A stretch of DNA of 64,000 bases from Cryobacterium sp. PAMC25264 (GTDB taxonomy: Bacteria > Actinomycetota > Actinomycetes > Actinomycetales > Microbacteriaceae). Made by a program: the position numbers and the translations under genes. Of this stretch, positions 51,044 through 59,844 are shown one piece after another; the first letter of the stretch is position 1, and the number at the start of each line of letters is the position of its first letter. Below the pieces are notes generated by a model that saw only the letters and a list, made by a program, of their open reading frames with translations, was not told the origin of the DNA and did no database searches. The stretch spans positions 2,170,001 through 2,234,000 of the forward strand of contig NZ_CP080383.1 in NCBI RefSeq assembly GCF_019443325.1, given 5' to 3'.

Positions 51044-51415
51044 GTGGGTTCAGAGAACTGGGACGGCCGTCCTCCCCGCGAGTTCAACCTGTTGCCCGGC
51101 GTCACCCGCATCGGCAGTGGCACCGACGCCGACCTGCGCCTGGACGGGCTCGACCTTCAGCACGCTGAGATCCGGCACGACGAGAACGACGAATACGTTC
51201 TGTATGCGTACGGCAGCGTCGGCGGTGGATCGAGCACGATGCGGCCGGAACAGGGGCTGGTCCTGCGTACCGGCGCCCGTATCGAGATGGGGCGCTGGCG
51301 CATGGGCTTCTTCCGCGAGGAATATGCCGACCATGGCCGGCCCTACGGCGGCCGGCTCGGCGGGGAACTCTCGGTGCAGAAGCCCCAGCCGGACCGCCGG
51401 TCGCAGCCGCGCTGA
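51044..51415 (+). CDS. FHA domain protein, probably the C-terminal part of a frameshifted gene
   Basis: 123 aa from the GTG at 51044. The fold of a forkhead-associated domain is visible: FNLLPGVTRIGSGTDADLRL (strand with the phosphothreonine-binding Arg and Ser), GLDLQHAEIRHDENDEYVLY, then VLRTGARIEMGRWRMGFFRE. FHA domains bind phosphothreonine, usually on substrates of Ser/Thr kinases. The reading frame is open upstream and encodes a plausible linker (HYTPGAGRPRLIFV), so this is likely the end of one longer protein with the ORF at 50547. No kinase gene is nearby. Confidence 0.75.
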   Translation: MGSENWDGRPPREFNLLPGVTRIGSGTDADLRLDGLDLQHAEIRHDENDEYVLYAYGSVGGGSSTMRPEQGLVLRTGARIEMGRWRMGFFREEYADHGRPYGGRLGGELSVQKPQPDRRSQPR

Positions 51416-51416
51416 C

Positions 51417-53021
51417 CTAGCTGCCCGACGCAGCAGGCACCGCGGGCTGCTCGGTCTCCTCCGGACGCCGGGCCGTGAGCCGCAGCGTGGCGACCAGGCC
51501 GATGACCAGGAATCCGGCAGCCGCGTACGCCGAGTACCGGGTGCCCTCGCTGAAGGCTTCCTTGGCGGCCTCGGCCACGGCGGGGCTCTGGGCCTGCAGG
51601 GCCGGGATGGCCGCGCCGGCGCTGTCGACGACGGCATCGACGATCTGGGTACTCGTGGCCGCAGGCACGTCGAGGTCGGCCAGCTTGGCATCGAGCGACA
51701 GACCCACAGAGGTGAACAGCACGGTGCCCAGAACGGCGATGCCGAGGGCCGAACCGATCTGCCTGGCCGTGCTCGAGGTGCCGGACCCCTGGCCGCTCTG
51801 CTCGATGGGCACGTCGCCGAGCACCACCCCGGTGAGCTGCGCGGTGGCCAGGCCCACTCCCAGTCCGTAGACGAACAGGAACGGAACGATCACGAGCCAC
51901 GTCGCATCCGCCGTGATGACGGTGCCCAGGCCCGCGACGCCGATGATCTCGGCGAGGATGCCCACCCGCACGATGGTCAATGGGGTGACCTTGTTGCCGA
52001 AGGCTCCGGCCAAGCCGCTGGCCACGAACGAACCGATGGCCAGGGCCAGCAGCACGAAGCCGGTCTGCAGGGCGTCGTAGCCGAGCACGTTCTGCAGCCA
52101 GAGCGGCAGCGAGAGGATGATGCCGAACTCACCCAGCGACACGATCAGGGCGGCGATGTTGCCGTTGCGGAACGATGCGATCCGGAAGAGCGAGAAGGCC
52201 AGCAGGGTGCTCTTGCCCACGCGCTGACGGCGGATTCCCCACCAGATGAAGGCGGTGCCGGCCAGCAGGGTGATCAGGAACATGATCGGGATGATGGACA
52301 GCTCGAACGGCCAGGTCCAGTCGCCGATGGTGGGCGCGGTCTTGGTAAGCCACCAGCCGTAGGTGCGGCCCTCGATCAGGCCGAAGACGAGGGACGCGCT
52401 GGTGATCACGGACAGTACGGCACCGACCACGTCGATGCGGCGGGGTTCGCCGGCGTCCTTGGACTCGGAGACGAAGATGAGCACGCCGACGACGATGACC
52501 AGCCCCAGCGGCACATTGATGCCGAACGCCCAGCGCCAGGAGAAGTAGGTGGTGAGCCAGCCGCCGAGGAGCGGGCCGACCGCGACCATGCCGCCGATGG
52601 TGGAGCCCCAGATGGCGAACGCGATACCGCGGTCGCGCCCCCGGAAGGTGGCGTTGATCAGCGACAGCGTGGTCGGCAGCACCATGGCGCCGCCGACGCC
52701 CTGCACGAGCCGGGAGGCGATGAGCAGGTCGCCAGTCTGGGCGAGGGCGGCGAGCACCGAGGCGGCCGCGAAGATCACGACGCCGGTGAGCAGGATACGC
52801 CGACGCCCGTAGCGGTCGGCCAACGACCCGAAGACCAGCAGGAGCGCGGCGAAGACCAGGGTGTAGCTCTCCTGCACCCACTGCACCTGAGTGGAGGTGA
52901 TGCCGAGGTCATCGACGATCGACGGGATGGCGACGTTGACGATGGTGGAGTCGACGATGATCAGGGCAACGGCGATGCTGATGAAGACCAGGCCGAACCA
53001 GCGGCGACGTGCGCCGGTCAT
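51417..53021 (-). CDS. MFS drug/proton antiporter, DHA2 (EmrB/QacA) type
   Basis: 534 aa from the ATG at 53021, in an ATGA overlap with the TspO-like gene; the longer reading to 54230 is a shadow. Fourteen-helix DHA2 features: VALIIVDSTIVNVAIPSIVD (motif D1), LADRYGRRRILL (motif A), LIASRLVQGVGGAMVLPTTL, and motif C-like GPLLGGWLTTYFSWRWAFGI. It probably exports toxic hydrophobic compounds. Together with the TspO-like gene it is divergent from a MarR gene, the usual arrangement for an inducible efflux system. Confidence 0.92.
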   Translation of the reverse strand: MTGARRRWFGLVFISIAVALIIVDSTIVNVAIPSIVDDLGITSTQVQWVQESYTLVFAALLLVFGSLADRYGRRRILLTGVVIFAAASVLAALAQTGDLLIASRLVQGVGGAMVLPTTLSLINATFRGRDRGIAFAIWGSTIGGMVAVGPLLGGWLTTYFSWRWAFGINVPLGLVIVVGVLIFVSESKDAGEPRRIDVVGAVLSVITSASLVFGLIEGRTYGWWLTKTAPTIGDWTWPFELSIIPIMFLITLLAGTAFIWWGIRRQRVGKSTLLAFSLFRIASFRNGNIAALIVSLGEFGIILSLPLWLQNVLGYDALQTGFVLLALAIGSFVASGLAGAFGNKVTPLTIVRVGILAEIIGVAGLGTVITADATWLVIVPFLFVYGLGVGLATAQLTGVVLGDVPIEQSGQGSGTSSTARQIGSALGIAVLGTVLFTSVGLSLDAKLADLDVPAATSTQIVDAVVDSAGAAIPALQAQSPAVAEAAKEAFSEGTRYSAYAAAGFLVIGLVATLRLTARRPEETEQPAVPAASGS

Positions 53022-53827
53022 GCGCGCACCAGCTCGGATGCGTTGAGTCGCCGGGGCGCGGGAACCCGCACCACCACGGTCACGACCACGACGGCGACCA
53101 CGGCGACGATGGCGGCCACTGCCGTGGGGGTGGAGAGCAGGTCCCCGGTGAGCCGGGCGAAGGCCACCCAGGCCAGGCCCCAGCAGAGGGCGAGGGTGGG
53201 GGTGAGCCGGCCTCGGCCGATGACGGCCAGCAGCACGCCAACCAGCCCGGCGACGGCGATCACCACGACTCCCCAGACATCCGGCGACAGGCCGAACCCG
53301 GTGAATCCGGCCGCCACCAGCACCGCGGTGATGTTCGCTGCCGTGGCCACGCAGACCCAGCCGAGGTAGAGGCCCAGGGTGCCGTCCACGAGGACGGTCT
53401 CGACGAGGGTGCGCGGTCGGGTGTCCTGGACGATCAGGAAGATCCAGACGAGCACGGCCAGTAGCAGCACGATCACGGGCACACTGAGCCAGAGCAGGTC
53501 GAACTGCACGCTGAGGATCCAGGCCGCGTTGAGCAGGAGCGACGCGGCGATGGCGTAGCCGAGCCGGCGCTGCCGCGGATCGGTCTTCTGCCGGGGCAGG
53601 AACTGCCAGATAGCGTAGAGCACGAGGCCCGCGTAGATCGGCGTCCAGATCGCGAAGGCCGGACCACCGGGGGCGATGGGCGTGGCATCGGCGGCCAAGG
53701 CGCCGCCGGAGGCTGTCTGGATGGGCGTGCCGCCCGCGGCTCCCGAGCCGATGAACGATCCCACCAGGGCGAGAATGGCGCTGAGCAGAACGGTGCCTTG
53801 GCGAAGCAGGTCTCGGGACGCTGTCAT
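53018..53827 (-). CDS. TspO/MBR-like tryptophan-rich membrane protein
   Basis: 269 aa with about eight hydrophobic segments, larger than the five-helix TspO core. PAFAIWTPIYAGLVLYAIWQ, LLLNAAWILSVQFDLLWLSV, TLGLYLGWVCVATAANITAV and LCWGLAWVAFARL follow the Trp-rich spacing of the actinobacterial tryptophan-rich sensory protein family. TspO proteins bind porphyrins and modulate stress responses; the exact role here is unknown. AAAGGAGAT precedes the ATG at a good distance. It is the first gene of the MarR-divergent operon, coupled to the MFS pump. Confidence 0.82.
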   Translation of the reverse strand: MTASRDLLRQGTVLLSAILALVGSFIGSGAAGGTPIQTASGGALAADATPIAPGGPAFAIWTPIYAGLVLYAIWQFLPRQKTDPRQRRLGYAIAASLLLNAAWILSVQFDLLWLSVPVIVLLLAVLVWIFLIVQDTRPRTLVETVLVDGTLGLYLGWVCVATAANITAVLVAAGFTGFGLSPDVWGVVVIAVAGLVGVLLAVIGRGRLTPTLALCWGLAWVAFARLTGDLLSTPTAVAAIVAVVAVVVVTVVVRVPAPRRLNASELVRA

Positions 53828-53867
53828 GGGGATCTCCTTTATGCCGACGTGTGTGCGGTCGCGCGCA

Positions 53868-53889
53868 GATCAATTGATCAGCTAGCTGA
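53868..53889. promoter_or_regulatory. Twin palindromes between the MarR gene and its divergent operon
   Basis: GATCAATTGATC (53868-53879) and TCAGCTAGCTGA (53878-53889) are two perfect 12-bp palindromes overlapping by two bases. MarR proteins bind short palindromes, and this pair lies within 40 bp of both start codons. Confidence 0.6.
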
Positions 53890-53906
53890 CTAAACCACGG
53901 TAGCAG

Positions 53907-53912
53907 TACGGT
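53907..53912 (+). promoter_or_regulatory. Leaderless-type -10 element of the MarR gene
   Basis: TACGGT ends six bases before the GTG at 53919, 18 bp downstream of the twin palindromes. Confidence 0.45.
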
Positions 53913-53918
53913 GAAGGG

Positions 53919-54377
53919 GTGACCACTCCCGAATTCGAATCCCCGGACGCCGCATCCGCCGGCGAGGCGATGGCGCAGTGGCCCAACGGCCGGCTGCTCT
54001 CCACCGCGGCCCGACTCGTGGAGCACGCCTGGGTGGAGGCGCTCGCGTCGCTCGGTCTCACCCACGCCGGCCTCATCGTGCTGCACCTGCTGGGCCCGGG
54101 AGCTCGCAGTCAGACCGAACTGGCTCGGGAGGCTCGGGTGCAGACCCAGACCATGTCGCGCACGCTCGACAGGCTCGAGCGAGAGGGGCTCATCGCGCGT
54201 ATCCGGGACGAACGCGACGCCCGCCGCCACCTGGTGACACGCACGGATGCCGGCACCGCGGCCTGGCGGCAGGCCCGCACGCTCGAGGCCGATGTGTTTC
54301 CCCCGCTCGAGAACGCCGACGAGCTGCGGGCCGCGCTGTTGCAGATCATCGCCGCGTCATCGGCCCGGCGCTGGTGA
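53919..54377 (+). CDS. MarR family transcriptional regulator
   Basis: 152 aa, GTG start. The winged helix-turn-helix is plain: LGLTHAGLIVLHLLGPGARS, QTELAREARVQTQTMSRTLD, RLEREGLIARIRDERDARRH, LVTRTDAGTAAW. The first 25 residues are a low-complexity leader. It is divergent from the TspO-MFS operon with palindromes between, so it most likely represses that operon and itself until an inducer binds. The last 21 bp overlap the end of the convergent CYTH-CHAD gene. Confidence 0.9.
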   Translation: MTTPEFESPDAASAGEAMAQWPNGRLLSTAARLVEHAWVEALASLGLTHAGLIVLHLLGPGARSQTELAREARVQTQTMSRTLDRLEREGLIARIRDERDARRHLVTRTDAGTAAWRQARTLEADVFPPLENADELRAALLQIIAASSARRW

Positions 54378-56105
54378 GACCGCCCCAGCGCGGCGACGGG
54401 GCCAGAGCGACCTGACCATCTTCTCCAGCCGGCGCAACGTCTTCCGGACATCGGCGAGCACCACGTCGACGGTGTCGTCGGGCTCCTCGGTCCGCGCCAA
54501 CAGTAGCCCGTAGACCAGGGTGTTCTCGCCGGCCTCGTGGGCGGTCTGGCCCGCTCGTTCCACCTCCTCGAGCAGCAGCTGCCTGTCGCGCCGGTCGCCG
54601 AGCCGCTTCACGAGGGGCTTGGCGACCCCGGCGATGTCGTCGTACCGGCCGCGGAGTTCGTCGAACCTCGCGGCGGCCTTGTCGAAGGCCTTCGCGCTCT
54701 TCCTGGCGGCCTTCTTCGCCGTTTTCTTCGTCGCCGAGATGTCGGGCTCGAGGCGCACCGGCTGTGCCTGGGCCACGGCCTCGGCGGCGTAGCGCAGGCG
54801 GCGCGCGGCCTTCCGCACCTCGTGCAGGGCAGGTTCGGGCGCATCCGCCCCGGCCACGGCGTCGGTGCGCTTCGCGAGCGTGCGCACGGCCCCGGCGAGG
54901 TCGCGCCGGATCTCGGCCGCGGCCGGGCGGCCGGCCTTCGGTCCGAACGGCGGCCACTCCGCAAACGCGTCCAGGGCGTCCAGCGTCCGGTAATACCGAG
55001 TGCTCAGCAGGTAGCCGCGCACGCCGTCGAGGGCCTCCGCGTGCTCGCGCCGCGCTCCCCCGACGAGACGGATATCGGCGTCCACTGTGGAGTGCGGGGC
55101 GGCGGCGGCGAGCTCGGCGGCCAGCCTGGCGCGGCGAACCTCGACGTCCCGCACGCGGCCCAGTTCGATTCCGAGGTGCTTGAGTTCGAAGCGCAGCTCG
55201 GTGACGGCGGTCTTCTCGAACAGGCGACCGTAGACCGCGAGCACGCTGCGCAGCCGGCGCACCGTCGTGCGCATCTTGTGCACGGCGTCTGGCGCATCCG
55301 CTCGCGCCAGGGGGTCGTTGGCGATCAGGGTGGCGGTGAGGTCGCGCAGGGCTCCCACGACGATCACGGCGGCAGACTCCGGGTCGAGCAGGGCGGGCGA
55401 GGGCAGCAGGCCCGGCAGCACCGGGCTCACGGCGAGGTCGGTGAGCGAGTCGACGCCCACCGCACGGGCGATCTTGGCCACGCTGGCCGACGGATGCGCG
55501 CCCGCCGCCGCCAGGGTCGCCTCGACGGCGTCGAGCAGGCGGGTGCGTTCCTTGCGGGTGTCGGGAGCACCGGCCAGCAGCTCCACCTCCCACTCCCGCC
55601 ACTTGCGGTAGGTGCCTCCGCGGGCGTCGGAGGCCGCGACCTCGTCGTCGGCGACCTCGGCGAGAGGTTCGGCGTCGGAGCCCAGCAGATGCGTCGTGGT
55701 GCGCACGGTCGAGATGCGGGCCAGAGGCGTGAGCGCGCGGTCGCGCACGATGGCGCGCACCGGCTCGAGCACCTCGTCGGGCACTGTACCGGCATCGCCG
55801 GGCTCTCCTGACTCGCCGGTCTCGCCGGTCTGGCCGATATCGAGGGGCCAGTGCACTTCGGTGCGTCCTTCGTCGGCGGGGGTCTTCAGATGCCACCCGG
55901 CGTCACTTCCGCCCTCCCGGCGACGCAGCACGATGCGGTGGCGTGCGAGGTCCCTGGTGCCGGTGTCGTAGTACACCGCCGTCAGGGTGAACGGGTCGTG
56001 CGTCTCGACGGCCGTGACGCCGCGGATGCCCTGGAGTGGAGGCACCTGGCTGCCATCGGCGACGTCATACTTGCGTTCGATCTCGGTCTGTTCGCGCCCA
56101 GTCAT
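54357..56105 (-). CDS. CYTH and CHAD domain protein
   Basis: 582 aa. The N-terminal CYTH domain begins with the ExExK signature EIERKYDV at residues 8-15 and shows YYDTGTRDLARHRIVLRRRE and GWHLKTPA, forming the triphosphate tunnel. The C-terminal CHAD domain is helical and rich in Arg, Lys and His (AVHKMRTTVRRLRSVLAVYG, LHEVRKAARRLRYAAEAV), with a Lys/Ala-rich insert (ATKKTAKKAARKSAKAFDKA). CHAD proteins bind polyphosphate, and CYTH domains hydrolyse or bind triphosphates, so a polyphosphate-linked role is likely. The 3' end overlaps the MarR gene by 21 bp. Confidence 0.92.
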   Translation of the reverse strand: MTGREQTEIERKYDVADGSQVPPLQGIRGVTAVETHDPFTLTAVYYDTGTRDLARHRIVLRRREGGSDAGWHLKTPADEGRTEVHWPLDIGQTGETGESGEPGDAGTVPDEVLEPVRAIVRDRALTPLARISTVRTTTHLLGSDAEPLAEVADDEVAASDARGGTYRKWREWEVELLAGAPDTRKERTRLLDAVEATLAAAGAHPSASVAKIARAVGVDSLTDLAVSPVLPGLLPSPALLDPESAAVIVVGALRDLTATLIANDPLARADAPDAVHKMRTTVRRLRSVLAVYGRLFEKTAVTELRFELKHLGIELGRVRDVEVRRARLAAELAAAAPHSTVDADIRLVGGARREHAEALDGVRGYLLSTRYYRTLDALDAFAEWPPFGPKAGRPAAAEIRRDLAGAVRTLAKRTDAVAGADAPEPALHEVRKAARRLRYAAEAVAQAQPVRLEPDISATKKTAKKAARKSAKAFDKAAARFDELRGRYDDIAGVAKPLVKRLGDRRDRQLLLEEVERAGQTAHEAGENTLVYGLLLARTEEPDDTVDVVLADVRKTLRRLEKMVRSLWPRRRAGAVSPAPGR

Positions 56106-56177
56106 GATTACTGTCTACTACCTTGGATGCATACGGCGGAACAACGTCGCCGTGCCAGACACGTATTGGGGGACACG

Positions 56178-56759
56178 ATGACGGCGACAGAACCAGAGAT
56201 CGGTGAGCCGCGCTGGTATGCCGATCCGCAAGGCGGGCCTGGCCTGCGCTGGTGGGACGGTACCCAGTGGACGGCGGCAGTGATGGGTCCGGCCGAGCTG
56301 GGTCCCCCGGTGCAACAGCCGTTGCCGGAAGGAACCCCGATCTATACCGCGAGCCTGTGGGCGATCGTCTTCCTGCCCCTGCTGGCGACGGCGGTGTTGC
56401 TGTCGATGCCGCTCCGGTTGTTCCCCGCCGACTTCGACCCCACCGCAGAACCGTTCGTGCCGCCGGTGGACCTGGCGGGCCTCGTGCGGAATCTTCTGAG
56501 CGTGGCCATCTACGCCGTATCCGTAGGATTGGCGTTCGCCGACCGGCGAGCGTTGGAGCGTGCCGGATACGTGCGCCCGTTCCACTGGGCCTGGTCGTTC
56601 CTGTCTCCGCCTGTCTACATCGTCGGCCGGTCTATCATCGTCCAGCGCCGCATCGGCCGCGGGCTCACGCCCATCTGGGTCTGGCTGGGTGTGGCCGTCA
56701 TCGGACTCGTCGCCACCCTGATTCGCACCGTGGGGCTCTTCAGCCCCGTATTGGGGTGA
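56178..56759 (+). CDS. DUF2510 domain membrane protein
   Basis: 193 aa from the ATG at 56178, with GGGGGA upstream. A DUF2510 motif near the N-terminus (PRWYADPQGGPGLRWWDGTQ) is followed by four hydrophobic helices (LWAIVFLPLLATAVLLSM, LVRNLLSVAIYAVSVGLAF, HWAWSFLSPPVYIVGRSI, VWLGVAVIGLVATLIRTVG). DUF2510 is a short WW-like module common in actinobacterial membrane proteins, with no defined activity. It converges with the HAD gene; the two stop codons are 1 bp apart. Confidence 0.85.
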   Translation: MTATEPEIGEPRWYADPQGGPGLRWWDGTQWTAAVMGPAELGPPVQQPLPEGTPIYTASLWAIVFLPLLATAVLLSMPLRLFPADFDPTAEPFVPPVDLAGLVRNLLSVAIYAVSVGLAFADRRALERAGYVRPFHWAWSFLSPPVYIVGRSIIVQRRIGRGLTPIWVWLGVAVIGLVATLIRTVGLFSPVLG

Positions 56760-56760
56760 C

Positions 56761-57594
56761 CTAGCCCCGCAGCGGGGCGAGCGAGAAGACGACTCCGTGG
56801 TCGTGCAGCTCGATGCGCAGACGGTCTAGGCTCGGCACGACGAGGTCGGCGTCGAGTTCCTCGGCCGAGTGGGTGCCGACGACACCGATGGTGGCGCATC
56901 CGGCGGCTCGGCCCGCGGCCAGGCCGGCCGGCGCGTCTTCGATGACCACGCACTGGCGGGCGTCGATGCCGAGCCGGTCGGCCGCCTCCAGGAACGGGTC
57001 GGGCGCGGGCTTGCCCTTGACAGTGTCGTCAATGGTGACCACGGTCGCGGGTGTGTCGAAGCCCGTGGCGTTCAGTCGCACGTGGCAGAGGTCCCGGCTG
57101 CAGGAGGTGACGATGGCGCGCCGGCCCTCAGGGATGCTCGCCATCAGTTCCGCGGCACCCGGCAAGATGGTGATGTCATCGGTGTCGCTGAGCTCAAGCT
57201 CGGTAACCCGACGAATGGAGGACTCGACCTTTTCGGCGGACACGAGGTCGGCCACCATCTCCCGGGCCGGACGACCGTGCTGCACGCCGGAGAAGAGTGC
57301 GCCGAAGCCCATCTCGTCGGCCCAGCGCTGCCATGACCGGTTCACGGCCTTGGTCGAATCGACGAGGGTACCGTCCATGTCGAAGAGCACGCCCTGGAAG
57401 ACGCGGCCCAGGACCGTGCGGGGGTCTGCGATGGCATCGGGATCCGCGTCGGGGTCTGCGCCTGCGCCTGCGTCCGCGTCAGAGGCAGGCTCGGCCTGAG
57501 GGACGGCCTTGAGCACCGAACGGAGAACGGACTCGATGTCGGCTTCACCCGGGGTCTCAGTGCTCGTGGCTGGTGCGCTCTCGGGGGTCGACAT
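56761..57594 (-). CDS. HAD-IA family hydrolase with an acidic low-complexity N-terminal extension
   Basis: 277 aa. HAD motifs: motif I LFDMDGTLVDS near residue 70, motif II IVTSCSRDL, motif III Lys in VKGKPAPDPF, motif IV VIEDAPAGLAAGRAAG. The cap region and FGALFSGVQHGRPAREMV resemble glycerol-1/3-phosphatase, 2-deoxyglucose-6-phosphatase or beta-phosphoglucomutase-like enzymes; activity cannot be fixed. The first 65 residues are unusual, with SDADAGAGADPDADPDAIAD made of near-repeats of GACGC/GATCC codons. AGGA five bases before the ATG supports the start at 57594. Confidence 0.85.
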   Translation of the reverse strand: MSTPESAPATSTETPGEADIESVLRSVLKAVPQAEPASDADAGAGADPDADPDAIADPRTVLGRVFQGVLFDMDGTLVDSTKAVNRSWQRWADEMGFGALFSGVQHGRPAREMVADLVSAEKVESSIRRVTELELSDTDDITILPGAAELMASIPEGRRAIVTSCSRDLCHVRLNATGFDTPATVVTIDDTVKGKPAPDPFLEAADRLGIDARQCVVIEDAPAGLAAGRAAGCATIGVVGTHSAEELDADLVVPSLDRLRIELHDHGVVFSLAPLRG

Positions 57595-57708
57595 GGTGAT
57601 CCTGATTCCGGAGCACGGTTGTGGTCAGCACCCCGCGGATGCGCACATGCCCCTCATTCGACCCTAACGAAGCCATTCCCGAGCCGGTAATTAACGCGGT
57701 ATCCGCTT

Positions 57709-57897
57709 GGTCGAGCACGCCGGCACCGCTGGTCGAGCCCGTCAAGCCCCGGTGGTCGAGCCTGTCAAGACCCCGGTGGTCGAGCCTGTCAAAACCCCGG
57801 TGGTCGAGCCTGTCAAAACCCCGGTGGTCGAGCCTGTCAAGACCCCGGTGGTCGAGCCTGTCGAGACCCCGGTGGTCGAGCGTGTCGAGACCCCGGT
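57709..57897. repeat. Tandem array of 24-bp imperfect palindromes
   Basis: Six units of 24 bp begin at 57754, 57778, 57802, 57826, 57850 and 57874, each GGTCGAGCCTGTC(A/G)(A/A)GACC followed by CCGGT or a close variant; two degenerate units precede them at 57709 and 57731. Each unit is an imperfect palindrome. The array fills most of the 306-bp gap between the HAD start and the stop codon of the second DUF222-HNH gene and ends 3 bp from that stop. There are no spacers, so it is not CRISPR. Confidence 0.9.
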
Positions 57898-57900
57898 GGG

Positions 57901-59728
57901 TCATTCCGTGTTCGGGGGTTTTCGGGTGTGGGGGTCGTGGGCTCGGTGTTGGTTGGGCCGTCGCCATGTGCCGGTCGGGTCGAACCAGTGCGGTGCCTTC
58001 ACTTGCGGCATCCCGTTGACCATGCGGATTTTCCACCCGGCGGTGTTGATGGTGTGGTGGTGGTACCAACACAGCAGCACCCCGTTGTCGATGTCGGTGC
58101 GGCCGCCGTGTTCCCAGGGGATGACGTGGTGGAGTTCGGTCCATTGGGCCGGACTGGTGCAGCTGGGGACGATGCAGCCGCCGTCTCTGGCGGTGATGGC
58201 GCGGCGTTGTAGGGGGCTGAAGCAGCGGGCTTTGTTGCCTAGGGCGAGGACAGCGCCGTTGCCGCCGAAGAACACGGGCCGGATACCACCGTTATCGATC
58301 ATCTGGTTGATCGTTTTCATCGAGATCGGCCCGTCGATGCCGTCGATCCAGCCGACGCCGATGCCGGCGAGGAGGTCTGCGGCGCTGACGTGCACCATCA
58401 CCGTCGGTGGCATTCCGCCCATCGTGGGGGTGCGGGGGTCTTGGGCGATCTGGGTGAGGATGCCGCGGAGGATGTCGGCTCGTTTCTCGCCGCCGCTGCG
58501 GTCGTCGAGGATCTCTCCGGGCACGAGTTCGCCGGCTTCGATACTCTCCTGTTCGTCGGCGGTGGGGAACCGGGGTGCGGTGCGGGCGGACTGGTAGGTG
58601 TTGAAGAGGGTTTGGATGATGCCTTTGAGATCCGGGGTGACTCCGCCGCGGAGGGGGTAGAGGCCGTTGCGGAGCCCGCCGAAGGAGAACGTGGACTTCG
58701 CTTCGAGGAGGTCTTCGTTGGGGGCGAGGCCGTCGGGGTTCAATGCTGCTTGCCACTGCAGGGCCATCTCGCGAAGCGCGTCAGCGGGGTAGCTGAACCC
58801 GTCCGAGTCCCCCAACCGGGTGATCGGGCTCTCGTCGGTGCTGCGGCCGTAGACGGAGCCGGTGGCCGATTCGACCAAGCCCGCCTCGGCCGCGTCGACG
58901 TCGGCGGGGTTCGCGTCGAAGCGACCATGGACCTTGTAGTCGGCCAGGCCCTTCACGATCTCCTCGGCCGCGTCCAGACCGAGTTCCCCGGCGGCCAGGG
59001 CAGCGGCGACGGTCGGGAACACGGGGTCAAGGACGGTGCCGCCCATCATGCGTGGGGCGATCTTGTCGCCCAACCGTATCCGCCGTTTCATTTCTTGCCC
59101 CGACGCCCCGGTCAACCGGGTCAACAGGTCCGTGTGGTGCGACGCCCAACCGCCAGGCCAACGAGTCCCGGCCCAAGCCTGTCCGGGCCCGGTAGTCCAC
59201 CACGGTCGCGGTTCTCACCCGGGCCAGATCGGTGGGCCGGCCGACCTTCTCGGTCATCTGGGTCAACGCGACCAGTTCCGCGTCGTTGAGCCCGTCGACA
59301 TCGATCGAGCCCATCACCTCCTGCACCGCCGCGGCGGCCTCGGCCAGGACCTGCAGCTTCTCCCCGAACACACCGGTCTGGGCGCGCTGCACCGCGGGCA
59401 GGTGTGCCGGGTCCCGCCACACGGGCTGCGGGGCACCCCGGCGAGGCGGGCGACGCGGCGCGGGTTCTGACTGATCACTGTCGACGCCGTCCGCGCCTGG
59501 CGACTCGGCGGCGGCGCGCCTGGCTGCTCTTTCGGCGGCTGGGTCGCCTGCTGAGGACGAGGCATCTGGCGTGTCGGTGGCTGCGTTTACGCTCGAGTCA
59601 GCGGTGACGTCGAAGGCGACAGGGACCGGTGCTGGACCGGCCAGGGCGGTGTTCCAGTCCTGCGGATTGCCACCGGTGGGAGTGTCTCCCAGCGGTGCGG
59701 TGGAGCCGTTTACGAGCTCTTCGTCCAT
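57901..59728 (-). pseudogene. DUF222 / HNH endonuclease signature protein, copy 2, split by a single-base frameshift
   Basis: The first frame (59728 inward) gives an acidic Ala/Pro-rich leader, then the DUF222 start (FGEKLQVLAEAAAAVQEVMG, DLARVRTATVVDYRARTGLG) up to RDSLAWRLG. The frame then fails, and another resumes with LLTRLTGASGQEMKRRIRLG and runs to 57901, ending with the HNH region: ITARDGGCIVPSCTSPAQW, TELHHVIPWEHGGRTDIDNG, LLCWYHHHTINTAGW. Removing one base from the CCC at 59145-59147 joins them as LASHHTDLLTRLTG, 608 residues. The HNH residues are retained. A 24-bp tandem repeat array begins 3 bp after the stop codon. I favour a sequencing error over decay. Confidence 0.85.
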
Positions 59729-59844
59729 ACCCCCATTCTCCCACGAATCAAAGAATATTGTGAGGAAATGTCAAGTTATGCACAGGGGAATCTCGAGAAT
59801 ATTTGCGCCGGAGTCATTGCAGGTTCATAGGGATGTCTACGGGG

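Noticed and set aside
53930-53945. tRNA-like TTCGAATCCCCG
   Set aside because: It is the coding start of the MarR gene; no cloverleaf can be formed.
57709-57897. CRISPR-like array
   Set aside because: The 24-bp units are contiguous with no unique spacers and no cas genes are present; it is a tandem repeat.
57707-58597. 296-codon plus-strand reading through the repeat array
   Set aside because: It translates the tandem repeat and then runs antisense to the DUF222-HNH gene; no start signal and no domain.
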